Origin: an uncultured Bacilli bacterium
Lineage (GTDB): Bacteria; Bacillota_I; Bacilli_A; RF39; UBA660
Assembly: GCA_951800155.1 (NCBI GenBank)
Contig: CATOJL010000102.1
Span: 1 to 5,265 of the forward strand
Length of the DNA stretch: 5,265 bases
Direction of reading: 5' to 3'
Shown here: positions 1 through 5,265 of the stretch, piece after piece
How positions within the stretch are numbered: position 1 is the stretch's first letter
Layout of the letters: every line of letters starts with the position of its first letter
Translations under genes and position numbers: made by a program
The notes under the pieces: generated by a model
What the model was told of the DNA's origin: nothing
Seen by the model: only the letters and a program-made list of their open reading frames with translations
Databases searched by the model: none

Positions 1-315
1 TTACTAGCGAACACCACATTTCGGTTGATAATTCCCTCCGACTTTTTATTCTGTAGTTCAATATTTACTTTTTCCCCTTCAATATCCACTAATAGATCAA
101 TCTGTTTATTCGCTTCCTCGTATAATCAGATTTCGACTCAGTATTTCCACATGGCCTCTTAGCTTACTTAATGGGACTTCTAAATAGCATGACAAAAAGT
201 TTTCTAATAGGATGATATTATCCATATTATTAAAGATATTACAAAATACATAATCAAAGGTGATGGGTACAATTGCTCCTTCTTCTAATTGTTTACTTCT
301 TACTGATTCACTCAT
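1..315 (-). pseudogene. Rpn family recombination-promoting nuclease / putative transposase (PD-(D/E)XK), frameshifted and cut by the window edge
   Basis: Reading starts at ATG 313-315 and runs 69 codons to a TAA at 106-108. The N-terminal part resembles the Rpn/PDDEXK_2 family: a motif like ITFDYVFCNIF (compare the family's 'NDxxFKxxF'), then a helix ILLENFLSCYL. The reading continues in the +1 frame from about 116 to the window edge with EANKQIDLLVDIEGEKV, then NIELQNKKSEG and RNVVFAS. This is the family's nuclease core: the Asp of QIDLLVD and the E-x-Q of NIELQ. Removing one G from the GG at about 115-117 joins both halves into one frame, so a one-base insertion is the simplest explanation. 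Family members are usually about 280-300 residues, so roughly two thirds lies beyond position 1. The upstream RBS is weak (purine-rich AAGAAGAGA). Intact relatives are described as DNA endonucleases promoting RecA-independent recombination. Here the product would stop before its catalytic residues unless the shift is a sequencing error or is recoded. Family assignment is fairly sure; pseudogene status is inferred. Confidence 0.72.
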
Positions 316-360
316 TTTTATCTCTTCTTTCTATAAAACCCTTTCTCTTCTCTCAAACAC

Positions 361-389
361 ATTGTAAACCATTCTCTTTTACTTGTAAA
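361..389 (-). promoter_or_regulatory. Candidate sigma-A promoter for the Rpn-family gene
   Basis: On the minus strand TTTACA (389-384) is followed by exactly 17 bases and then TACAAT (366-361). Each hexamer matches the TTGACA/TATAAT consensus at five of six positions. Transcription would start near 354, giving a leader of about 38 bases to the ATG at 315. The -35 lies inside the inverted repeat at 371-399. This is a pattern match only; AT-rich DNA yields such matches by chance. Confidence 0.42.
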
Positions 390-399
390 AGGAGAGAAT
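371..399. repeat. Imperfect inverted repeat upstream of the Rpn-family gene
   Basis: ATTCTCTTTTAC (371-382) is complementary to GTAAAAGGAGAGAAT (385-399) apart from a three-base GGA bulge in the right arm. The loop between the arms is only two bases, so a regulator-binding dyad is at least as likely as an RNA hairpin. It overlaps the candidate -35 and spacer of the promoter at 361-389. No U-tract follows that would make it a terminator on either strand. Confidence 0.4.
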
Positions 400-605
400 T
401 AGCTTATTTGAGAAGAAAGTTCACAGATATTCAAAATGAACAAGCCACATTTTTTGAATCTAGAAAAGGTGCTACTTAAAAAAAGATAGTTTATACAAGA
501 TTAGAAATTTTTCTAAAAATTTTTGATTTTCACATTTTCAATTATGAAAAAGAAGTGTTAAAAATGGGAGTAATATTGCAAATTGGCATGACTTTATACC
601 ACAAA

Positions 606-658
606 CCAGAAAAATAAAAGAATCAGATTTCTCATTTTTATGAAATTTCTGACTCTTT
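606..658 (-). terminator. Rho-independent terminator of the ATPase-permease operon
   Basis: Read on the minus strand, arm AAAGAGTCAGAAATTTC (658-642), a ten-base loop (641-632) and arm GAAATCTGATTCTTT (631-617) form a long stem with one G-U wobble and a small bulge. The run TTTTATTTTT follows at once (about 619-610). The structure begins 58 bases after the permease stop codon. On the plus strand the wobble becomes an A/C mismatch and no proper U-tract follows, so the element is oriented for the minus-strand operon. Confidence 0.82.
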
Positions 659-715
659 AGTAACCTCATTTTTCCATTTTCATTTTTATCTAACATATTT
701 CATTTTCAAAAAAAA

Positions 716-2782
716 CTATTTTTCTTTAATGATATTTTTACTACACAAATAAGTTAAAAGAAAGTAACCTCCATAAATCAAAATTAAGAATAAAGCTGTC
801 ATCAAAATGGATTCCAGTAACTTTTCATTTCCAAATGCTTCTAAAATATAGTTACAGAATAAAATACCAAAGATAGAATGAATTATAGCAAGAAGTAAAG
901 GAAATAGAAAGAAAATAGCAATTTGTCTAAATAAAGCTTTTTCTATTAATTTTTCATCTGCTCCTATTTTTCGAAGCATTTTATAACGTTCTTTATTATC
1001 ACTGCTTTCCGATAATTCTTTTAAGGCAAGAACTGCTGCACTACTCATCAAAAAGATAATACCTAAATAAAGTCCAATAAATGTAGCCATAGCTCCAAGA
1101 CCAATACTCGCTTCATAAAGGTAAATCTTTGTTCTAGCTTCTATACTTGCTTTCTCCATATAAGGATGTTTTTCAATATTTAAAAAGATCTCTTCTACTT
1201 TTCTTTTTCCCTCTTCTGTTTTTTCTTTATAATTTGCAAGTAAATAGGCATTAGCTCGTATTGATTCATCAAGGGCCATATCAGGAACTACAAATAACCC
1301 CATATTTGCCGCATTCCCACTCATTTCAATAAATCCATTGATACACTCTTGATACTTTGGATAATAAGTACGTCCTAAAAGAGTAACTGGCGTATTTTCT
1401 TTAAGCCCAGCATTTCGAATTGGAATCCAACCATCATAATTTGCTACAATTGCATACTCATTTTCTTTTAAAGAGATTTCTTCTAATCCAAGTAATTTTG
1501 CAGCTTTGTTATAATCACTCACCTTTATAAACTCTTCTTTCGTTTCATATCGTAAATAAGGATATTTTTTCTTAGCTTCTTCATAATAAGTTCCAATGGT
1601 ATCTTTTAAGAGAAGCAAGTCCGTTTCGTATGTAATAAAAGTAACTATATCTGTAAAATAAGCACTGACATCAAAATCCATCTTTGCTAAACTTTCCTGA
1701 ATTGAAATTTTAGAATCTTCTATCATACGACTCTCATATTCCCAAGAATCATTGACTCTCTTTTCTGTTAAATCAATCGGTTTTTTGATTTCGACATCAA
1801 TAGGCGCTAATGTTTTTAAATTGTAAGTCATCGAATTTTTAATGGATAATGCAGATGATAAAACACATATTGTAATAAATAGCATTAGACAAATAATTGT
1901 CATAGAAAAGACTGTGGTATTCACCTTACTACTCACTTGTTTTAAAGTAAAACTATTTAATCCTTTATAATATATCTTCTTTCTATTCATCACAATTTTT
2001 AAAAGCATACCTGATAATGACCAAAAAAGAAAGAAAGTAGACAAAACACCCAATACAATTGGAGTAAATATTTCTGAGGCATCTTGTATTTGTTCTACAC
2101 CACCTGTTACTGTATAATAAGCATACCCAAGTACACAACTTGAAACTACAAAAATAAAAATACAGAGTATCGGATTTTTTAATTTCACTTTTTCCGTTTT
2201 TTTACTTGCATGTAATAAATCAATCAATTTACACTTACCTATAATAACTGTATTAAAAAGCATAACAAGAACATACATAATCCCAAAATAAAACATTGTT
2301 TTTATACAGGCGACACTCGAAAATACAAAAGTAAATCTTGTTAAATCCGCCTCAAACATATTCGCAACAAGAACACTCATAAATTGTGATAAAATAACAC
2401 CCAGTAGTAATCCTATTCCTAAAGAAAGAATACCAATACATAACGTTTCTAAAAAAAGAATACATGCTATTTTTCGTTTACTCATTCCTAGTAGCAAATA
2501 AATTCCAAATTCTTTATTTCTTCTTTTCATTAAAAACCTAGATGCATATATGATTAAAAATCCTAATATAAAGGATACAAAAACACTGACTCCAGATAAA
2601 ATATTTGTCATTAGTGTAATGATTTCTTTAGTTGAAGAAGAAACATTCATCATAACAGTTTGACTATCTAAGGCATTAAATACATAAAAAATAGCAACTC
2701 CTAAAATTAAAGTAAAAAAGTAAATGGCATAATCCTTAAAACTTTTCTTGCTATTTTGAATGGATAACTTAAAGAGATTCAT
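716..2782 (-). CDS. BceB-type ABC transporter permease (FtsX family, peptide antibiotic sensing/resistance)
   Basis: A 688-residue integral membrane protein with the layout diagnostic of BceB permeases. Hydrophobic segments lie at about 18-38, 57-81, 104-131, 153-181, 203-224, 239-261, 290-312, 563-588, 615-642 and 656-682, giving ten helices. A large extracellular domain (about 313-562) sits between helices 7 and 8. Cytoplasmic coupling segments typical of FtsX-fold permeases occur after helix 2 (MKRRNKEFGIYLLLGMSKRK, about 85-104) and after helix 8 (ERYKMLRKIGADEKLIEKAL, about 598-617). In known systems BceB works with the ATPase to remove cell-wall-active peptides from their lipid targets and forms a complex with the histidine kinase, reporting transport activity to it; the extracellular domain is the specificity determinant. 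The ATG at 2782 is supported by GGAGG (2791-2795) eight bases upstream. It overlaps the ATPase stop by 14 bases, implying coupled translation. The substrate is not deducible. Family assignment is very sure. Confidence 0.94.
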   Translation of the reverse strand: MNLFKLSIQNSKKSFKDYAIYFFTLILGVAIFYVFNALDSQTVMMNVSSSTKEIITLMTNILSGVSVFVSFILGFLIIYASRFLMKRRNKEFGIYLLLGMSKRKIACILFLETLCIGILSLGIGLLLGVILSQFMSVLVANMFEADLTRFTFVFSSVACIKTMFYFGIMYVLVMLFNTVIIGKCKLIDLLHASKKTEKVKLKNPILCIFIFVVSSCVLGYAYYTVTGGVEQIQDASEIFTPIVLGVLSTFFLFWSLSGMLLKIVMNRKKIYYKGLNSFTLKQVSSKVNTTVFSMTIICLMLFITICVLSSALSIKNSMTYNLKTLAPIDVEIKKPIDLTEKRVNDSWEYESRMIEDSKISIQESLAKMDFDVSAYFTDIVTFITYETDLLLLKDTIGTYYEEAKKKYPYLRYETKEEFIKVSDYNKAAKLLGLEEISLKENEYAIVANYDGWIPIRNAGLKENTPVTLLGRTYYPKYQECINGFIEMSGNAANMGLFVVPDMALDESIRANAYLLANYKEKTEEGKRKVEEIFLNIEKHPYMEKASIEARTKIYLYEASIGLGAMATFIGLYLGIIFLMSSAAVLALKELSESSDNKERYKMLRKIGADEKLIEKALFRQIAIFFLFPLLLAIIHSIFGILFCNYILEAFGNEKLLESILMTALFLILIYGGYFLLTYLCSKNIIKEK

Positions 2783-3536
2783 TCAAATCGCCTCCAAGCA
2801 AAGTTACGACATCAATGATTTGGTCAAAAAATTCTTTTCTTGAAGATTCGCCTTTATGAATTTCATTAAAAACTTCCCCATCTTTAATAAATAACACTCG
2901 ACTTGCATAGCTTGCCGTAAAAGCATCATGCGTAACCATCAAAATCGTTGTATCTAATTTTTGATTCAAATAATGAAAACGTTCTAACAATAATTTGGCT
3001 GCTCTTGAATCTAAAGCACCTGTTGGCTCATCAGCAAGTACAAGTTTTGGATTCGTAATAATTGCTCGAGCAGAAGCTACTCTTTGCTTTTGTCCCCCAC
3101 TCATTTGGTAAGGATATTTATTTAAAACATTTTCAATATCCAAGTGTTCTGCCACCTCATGAACCCTTTTATCGATTTCCTTCGCGCCTATATTTTGAAT
3201 AGAAAGCGCTAAAGCAATATTTTCATAAGCTGTAAGGGTGTCTAATAGGTTAAAGTCTTGAAAGATAAAACCAAGTTCCTCTCTTCTAAATTTATTTAAC
3301 CCATTCCCTTTCAATTTTGTGATATCGACTCCCTCAACATAAATATGTCCAGATGTCACACGATCAATCGTTGAAATGACATGCAAAAGGGTCGTTTTTC
3401 CTGAACCACTTGCTCCCATAATCGCAACAAATTCGCCCTTTTCAACTTCAAAAGAAATAGAATGAATTGCTTTAGTAAGCGAAGATTTATTTCCATAATA
3501 TTTTTCAATTTTTTCCACTCGTAAGATTTTTTCCAT
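2769..3536 (-). CDS. BceA-type ABC transporter ATP-binding protein (MacB/LolD-like)
   Basis: A complete 255-residue nucleotide-binding subunit. Visible motifs are Walker A GASGSGKTT (41-49), Q-loop Gln93 in IFQDFNLLDT, signature MSGGQ (145-149), Walker B LVLADE with catalytic Glu170, D-loop GALD (173-176) and switch His203 in MVTHD. It would bind and hydrolyse ATP on the cytoplasmic face and drive the permease encoded directly downstream. The C-terminal stretch after about 220, ending in LNESL, is a short extension common in this subfamily. A longer reading from TTG at 3557 (seven extra codons) is possible but rejected: those codons coincide with the Shine-Dalgarno AAGGAGG, and the predicted transcription start (about 3553) lies downstream of that TTG. 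The ATG at 3536 then has GGAGG at a spacing of eight. The gene has its own promoter and a BceR-type operator, so it should be inducible by the neighbouring two-component system. Confidence 0.95.
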   Translation of the reverse strand: MEKILRVEKIEKYYGNKSSLTKAIHSISFEVEKGEFVAIMGASGSGKTTLLHVISTIDRVTSGHIYVEGVDITKLKGNGLNKFRREELGFIFQDFNLLDTLTAYENIALALSIQNIGAKEIDKRVHEVAEHLDIENVLNKYPYQMSGGQKQRVASARAIITNPKLVLADEPTGALDSRAAKLLLERFHYLNQKLDTTILMVTHDAFTASYASRVLFIKDGEVFNEIHKGESSRKEFFDQIIDVVTLLGGDLNESL

Positions 3537-3544
3537 CTTTCCCT

Positions 3545-3551
3545 CCTCCTT
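3545..3551 (-). promoter_or_regulatory. Strong Shine-Dalgarno that fixes the ATPase start
   Basis: On the minus strand AAGGAGG lies eight bases upstream of ATG 3536-3534, the ideal spacing. The element sits inside the seven-codon TTG-initiated extension, so the extension is ribosome-binding leader rather than protein. Confidence 0.85.
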
Positions 3552-3559
3552 CAGCAAAC

Positions 3560-3588
3560 ATTATAAGGAAAAAAGAACCGATTGTCGA
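3560..3588 (-). promoter_or_regulatory. Sigma-A promoter of the ATPase-permease operon
   Basis: TCGACA (3588-3583; five of six to consensus), a 17-base spacer and a perfect TATAAT (3565-3560) on the minus strand. Transcription should begin near 3553, leaving a leader of only about 17 bases, essentially just the Shine-Dalgarno. It lies 20 bases downstream of the TTACA-N4-TGTAA operator, the arrangement expected for an activator binding just upstream of the -35. The near-consensus hexamers suggest some basal activity as well. Confidence 0.75.
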
Positions 3589-3592
3589 TTGT
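3579..3592. repeat. Perfect 7-bp tandem direct repeat across the -35 box
   Basis: CGATTGT occurs twice in immediate tandem on the plus strand (minus strand ACAATCG-ACAATCG). The TCGACA -35 hexamer spans the junction between the two copies. It may be a secondary regulator contact or simply a local duplication that created the -35; the sequence does not decide. Confidence 0.6.
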
Positions 3593-3608
3593 TTTCTCTT
3601 ACATAACA

Positions 3609-3622
3609 TTACAATTCTGTAA
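3609..3622. promoter_or_regulatory. BceR-type response-regulator operator (TTACA-N4-TGTAA)
   Basis: TTACA (3609-3613), ATTC (3614-3617) and TGTAA (3618-3622) make a perfect five-base inverted repeat with a four-base spacer. This matches, as I recall it, the TNACA-N4-TGTAA consensus described for BceR-like regulators. It sits just after the kinase stop codon and 20 bases upstream of the -35 of the transporter promoter. Further half-sites flank it: TTACA at 3599-3603 (ten bases from the inner TTACA) and TGTAT at 3629-3633 (eleven bases from the inner TGTAA, inside the end of the kinase gene). The target is inferred to be the regulator encoded at 4614-5265. Confidence 0.75.
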
Positions 3623-3624
3623 CA

Positions 3625-4635
3625 TTAGTGTATCACTTCATAAAACTTATTTTTGGAAAAAGTGATGTATACTTTCGTATATACATTCTTTTTTGATTCT
3701 ATAGTAATGACATGCCCTAATTTTTGACACATCTTTTTCGCGATAAATAAACCCATACCTGTTGCTTTTGCTTTTATTCTACCATTCTGTCCTGTAAATG
3801 ATTTATCAAAAACTTTTGAAATATCACTAGCTAGAATCCCAATTCCATTATCTAAAATACTTAAAATCACCCGATCGTTCTCTTCTTTTGCCTCCATCTG
3901 AATGTAAGATTGCCCCTCTTCCCTTCGGTATTTTATACTATTATTCACAATTTGATTCAAAATAAACTCTAGCCATTTCGAATCAGTAAATACTTTAAAA
4001 TGAACATTTAAAACTTGCAAATCAATCTTGTTTTCAAGCAAATAATCTTTATTTTTTAAAGCAACGGATTTAATGATTTTATCTAAGGATACCTCTTTAA
4101 TAAAATAATCTTTTGTTGCATTTTCACTTCTTGTATAATATAAAACTTGCTCTACTATATCTTCCATTCTTTTTAATTCCTCTATCCATCTTCTATCCTT
4201 TTGGTTATGCATTCTTAATAATAAACTAGAAATAGGTAATTTTGCCTCATGAATCCACATTTCAATATATTCTTTAAAGTCAAGCATTTTCTCTTCCAAC
4301 ACTTGCACATTTTCATTCATAGACTTATTGATTAGATAAAGAATGTGAACCCATAATTTTCCCTCGTAAAAAGTAGGATTCTCTATCATTTCTAGAACAA
4401 GATAAGCTTTCTCTAAATGTTCTACATTCATAAAAAGAGCATTATAAAATGATTTTTTTCTTAGGTATTCAAAGGTTAGGCAAAAGATAAGAAAGGTAAA
4501 AAAGAAAAGGAATGTAACAAGAAAAAGCGAAGAATCAACTTTGAAGGCAAAGAAAAAAAGAAAGAGAAAGAATAAAAAGAAAAAGGCCGCTATGAAAACA
4601 TAGTATTTATCTTTTAAAAATTGTCCAATTCGCAT
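3625..4635 (-). CDS. BceS-type intramembrane-sensing histidine kinase
   Basis: A 336-residue kinase. Two membrane helices (about 13-31 and 37-56) are joined by a loop of only about five residues, so there is no extracellular sensor domain. This is the hallmark of BceS-like kinases, which take their input from the partner permease. The H-box is WIHEAKLPI with phospho-acceptor His129. The HATPase domain shows the N-box QIVNNSIKY (228-236), G1 DNGIGI (262-267), an FDKSFTGQNGR segment (about 276-286) and G2 ATGMGLFIAKK (291-301); all look intact. The membrane anchor is unusually rich in phenylalanine, 19 of residues 14-55. It starts at ATG 4633-4635 inside the end of the response-regulator gene (22-base overlap), with only a poor, distant GGG as RBS, so translational coupling is likely. 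Expected role: autophosphorylate when the transporter engages its peptide, then phosphorylate the adjacent regulator. Confidence 0.94.
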   Translation of the reverse strand: MRIGQFLKDKYYVFIAAFFFLFFLFLFFFAFKVDSSLFLVTFLFFFTFLIFCLTFEYLRKKSFYNALFMNVEHLEKAYLVLEMIENPTFYEGKLWVHILYLINKSMNENVQVLEEKMLDFKEYIEMWIHEAKLPISSLLLRMHNQKDRRWIEELKRMEDIVEQVLYYTRSENATKDYFIKEVSLDKIIKSVALKNKDYLLENKIDLQVLNVHFKVFTDSKWLEFILNQIVNNSIKYRREEGQSYIQMEAKEENDRVILSILDNGIGILASDISKVFDKSFTGQNGRIKAKATGMGLFIAKKMCQKLGHVITIESKKNVYTKVYITFSKNKFYEVIH

Positions 4636-5265
4636 AATAAAATATACCCTATTTTCTTTCTAGTTTCAATCACATTTTCATAGCCCAACTCTTTTAATTT
4701 TTGCCTTAAACGACTCATATTCACAGTTAAGGCATTATCATTAACATATTCATCATTATCCCATAAGGCTGTCATTAGTTCATCGCGTGTAACCATTTCG
4801 TTTTGATGACTCAAAAGATAACTAAAAAGAATCATCTCATTTTTTGTTAAAACAACTTCCACTTCCCCTTTTTGTAATACTCCCTTTTGCACATGAATAT
4901 TTAAGTCTTTGTAATGGAATGTATCTCCTCTTACTCGTTTCAAAACAGCGGCAATTCGTAAAAGTAAAATCGTTGGATTATAGGGTTTTGTAATATAATC
5001 ATCTGCCCCATAACTCATAGATAACAATTCATCACATTCCGTATTTCTACTTGTAACCATAATAACAGGTATATTAGACTCTCTTCGTAAACTTTGTAAA
5101 AGCATTTGTCCATTTATATAGGGAATATGAATATCCAATAAAACCAAATCCAAACTTTTCTCTAAAATTTCTTTTTTTGCTTCTTTAAAATTTTCTATAA
5201 CAACAGGAACATAACCTGCGTTTTTTAATAAATCTACTAATTCAAGACAAATTCCCTGATCATCT
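4614..5265 (-). CDS. BceR-type response regulator, OmpR/PhoB family (5' end outside the window)
   Basis: The frame is open to the window edge; 216 residues are visible, from an acidic pair DDQG (first whole codon 5264-5262) to the stop at 4616-4614. Only about eight N-terminal residues should be missing. In visible numbering the receiver has phospho-acceptor Asp44 in LVLLDIHIP, Thr71 in VIMVTS and Lys93 in YITKPYNP. The C-terminal winged helix-turn-helix (about 116-212) contains LTKNEMILFSYLL, a recognition-helix region DNALTVNMSRLRQKLK (about 177-192) and a terminal hairpin IETRKKIGYIL. An internal TTG at 5153 is not the start, because the acidic pocket and first helix of the receiver are encoded upstream of it. 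It overlaps the kinase start by 22 bases. Predicted role: activate the transporter promoter at 3560-3588 through the operator at 3609-3622. The promoter of this gene is not in the window. Confidence 0.93.
   Translation of the reverse strand, partial: DDQGICLELVDLLKNAGYVPVVIENFKEAKKEILEKSLDLVLLDIHIPYINGQMLLQSLRRESNIPVIMVTSRNTECDELLSMSYGADDYITKPYNPTILLLRIAAVLKRVRGDTFHYKDLNIHVQKGVLQKGEVEVVLTKNEMILFSYLLSHQNEMVTRDELMTALWDNDEYVNDNALTVNMSRLRQKLKELGYENVIETRKKIGYILLCELDNF

Larger units (their letters stand above)
316..715. other. 400-base intergenic stretch without a supported gene
   Basis: This gap separates the broken Rpn gene from the end of the transporter operon. It contains a candidate promoter for the Rpn gene (361-389), an imperfect inverted repeat (371-399), AT-only palindromic runs around 501-524 (TTAGAAA/TTTCTAA and AAATTTTT/AAAAATTT, loops too small to make a convincing hairpin), and the operon terminator (606-658). 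Open frames on both strands are short, with no credible RBS or recognisable protein. The only moderately long one, on the plus strand at 273-479, overlaps the Rpn start. No tRNA-like or other structured RNA was recognised. Confidence 0.6.

Noticed and set aside
273..479. Plus-strand open frame of 68 codons, very hydrophobic at its N-terminus and basic after about residue 37.
   Set aside because: Its first part overlaps the Rpn gene start in antisense, it has no Shine-Dalgarno, and its low-complexity Leu/Phe/Ser start reflects reading purine-rich coding DNA backwards. The tail (RRELAYLRRKF) faintly recalls an IS66 TnpC N-terminus, but this is too short and weak to call a transposon remnant.
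501..524. AT-only palindromes TTAGAAA/TTTCTAA and AAATTTTT/AAAAATTT as a possible second terminator.
   Set aside because: Loops are two bases and the stems contain almost no G or C, so a stable RNA hairpin is unlikely; such palindromes arise by chance in this composition.
564..617. Seventeen-codon plus-strand frame (MGVILQIG...) in the intergenic stretch.
   Set aside because: No ribosome binding site, no recognisable similarity, and it ends in the operon terminator stem.
3537..3557. N-terminal seven-residue extension of the ATPase from a TTG start.
   Set aside because: The codons coincide with the AAGGAGG Shine-Dalgarno and lie at or upstream of the predicted transcription start; the ATG at 3536 has ideal spacing.
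3537..3624. Terminator between the kinase and the ATPase gene.
   Set aside because: The inverted repeat at 3609-3622 has only five-base arms, a four-base spacer and no following U-tract; it fits a protein-binding operator instead, and read-through from the regulator-kinase genes remains possible.
5151..5153. TTG at 5153 as the start of the response regulator.
   Set aside because: It would remove the acidic pocket and first helix of the receiver; the frame is open to the window edge with a good receiver sequence (DDQGICLELVDLL).

Overview
The window looks like chromosomal DNA of a low-GC Gram-positive bacterium (Bacillota). It is strongly AT-rich, the start sites carry GGAGG-type Shine-Dalgarno sequences, and the dominant locus is a peptide-antibiotic sensing and detoxification module typical of that phylum. 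The species cannot be fixed from the sequence.

All convincing genes lie on the minus strand, so the transcription order runs from the right end to the left. At the right edge is an OmpR/BceR-type response regulator (4614-5265) whose first few codons lie outside the window. It overlaps by 22 bases a BceS-type intramembrane-sensing histidine kinase (3625-4635). An 88-base gap (3537-3624) follows. It holds a near-consensus sigma-A promoter (TCGACA, 17 bases, TATAAT), a TTACA-N4-TGTAA operator that matches the BceR-type inverted-repeat consensus, and further half-sites. Next come a MacB/BceA-type ABC ATPase (2769-3536) and, overlapping it by 14 bases, a 688-residue ten-helix BceB-type permease with a large extracellular domain (716-2782). 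A minus-strand intrinsic terminator (606-658) closes the operon.

By analogy with characterised Bce systems, the permease and kinase would form a sensory complex at the membrane. Transport activity on a cell-wall-active peptide (bacitracin- or lantibiotic-like) would activate the kinase, the phosphorylated regulator would bind the operator at 3609-3622, and the ATPase-permease operon would be induced. The ligand cannot be read from the sequence.

At the left end (1-315, minus strand) is the start of a gene for an Rpn-family (PD-(D/E)XK, 'recombination-promoting nuclease/putative transposase') protein. It is broken by an apparent one-base frameshift near position 115, just before its catalytic core, and runs off the window. 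A 400-base non-coding stretch (316-715) separates it from the transporter operon. I see no tRNA, rRNA, CRISPR array or intact insertion sequence. The module is a recognisable known type. The details most worth a second look are the regulatory architecture at 3560-3633, the phenylalanine-saturated membrane anchor of the kinase, and the frameshifted Rpn gene.
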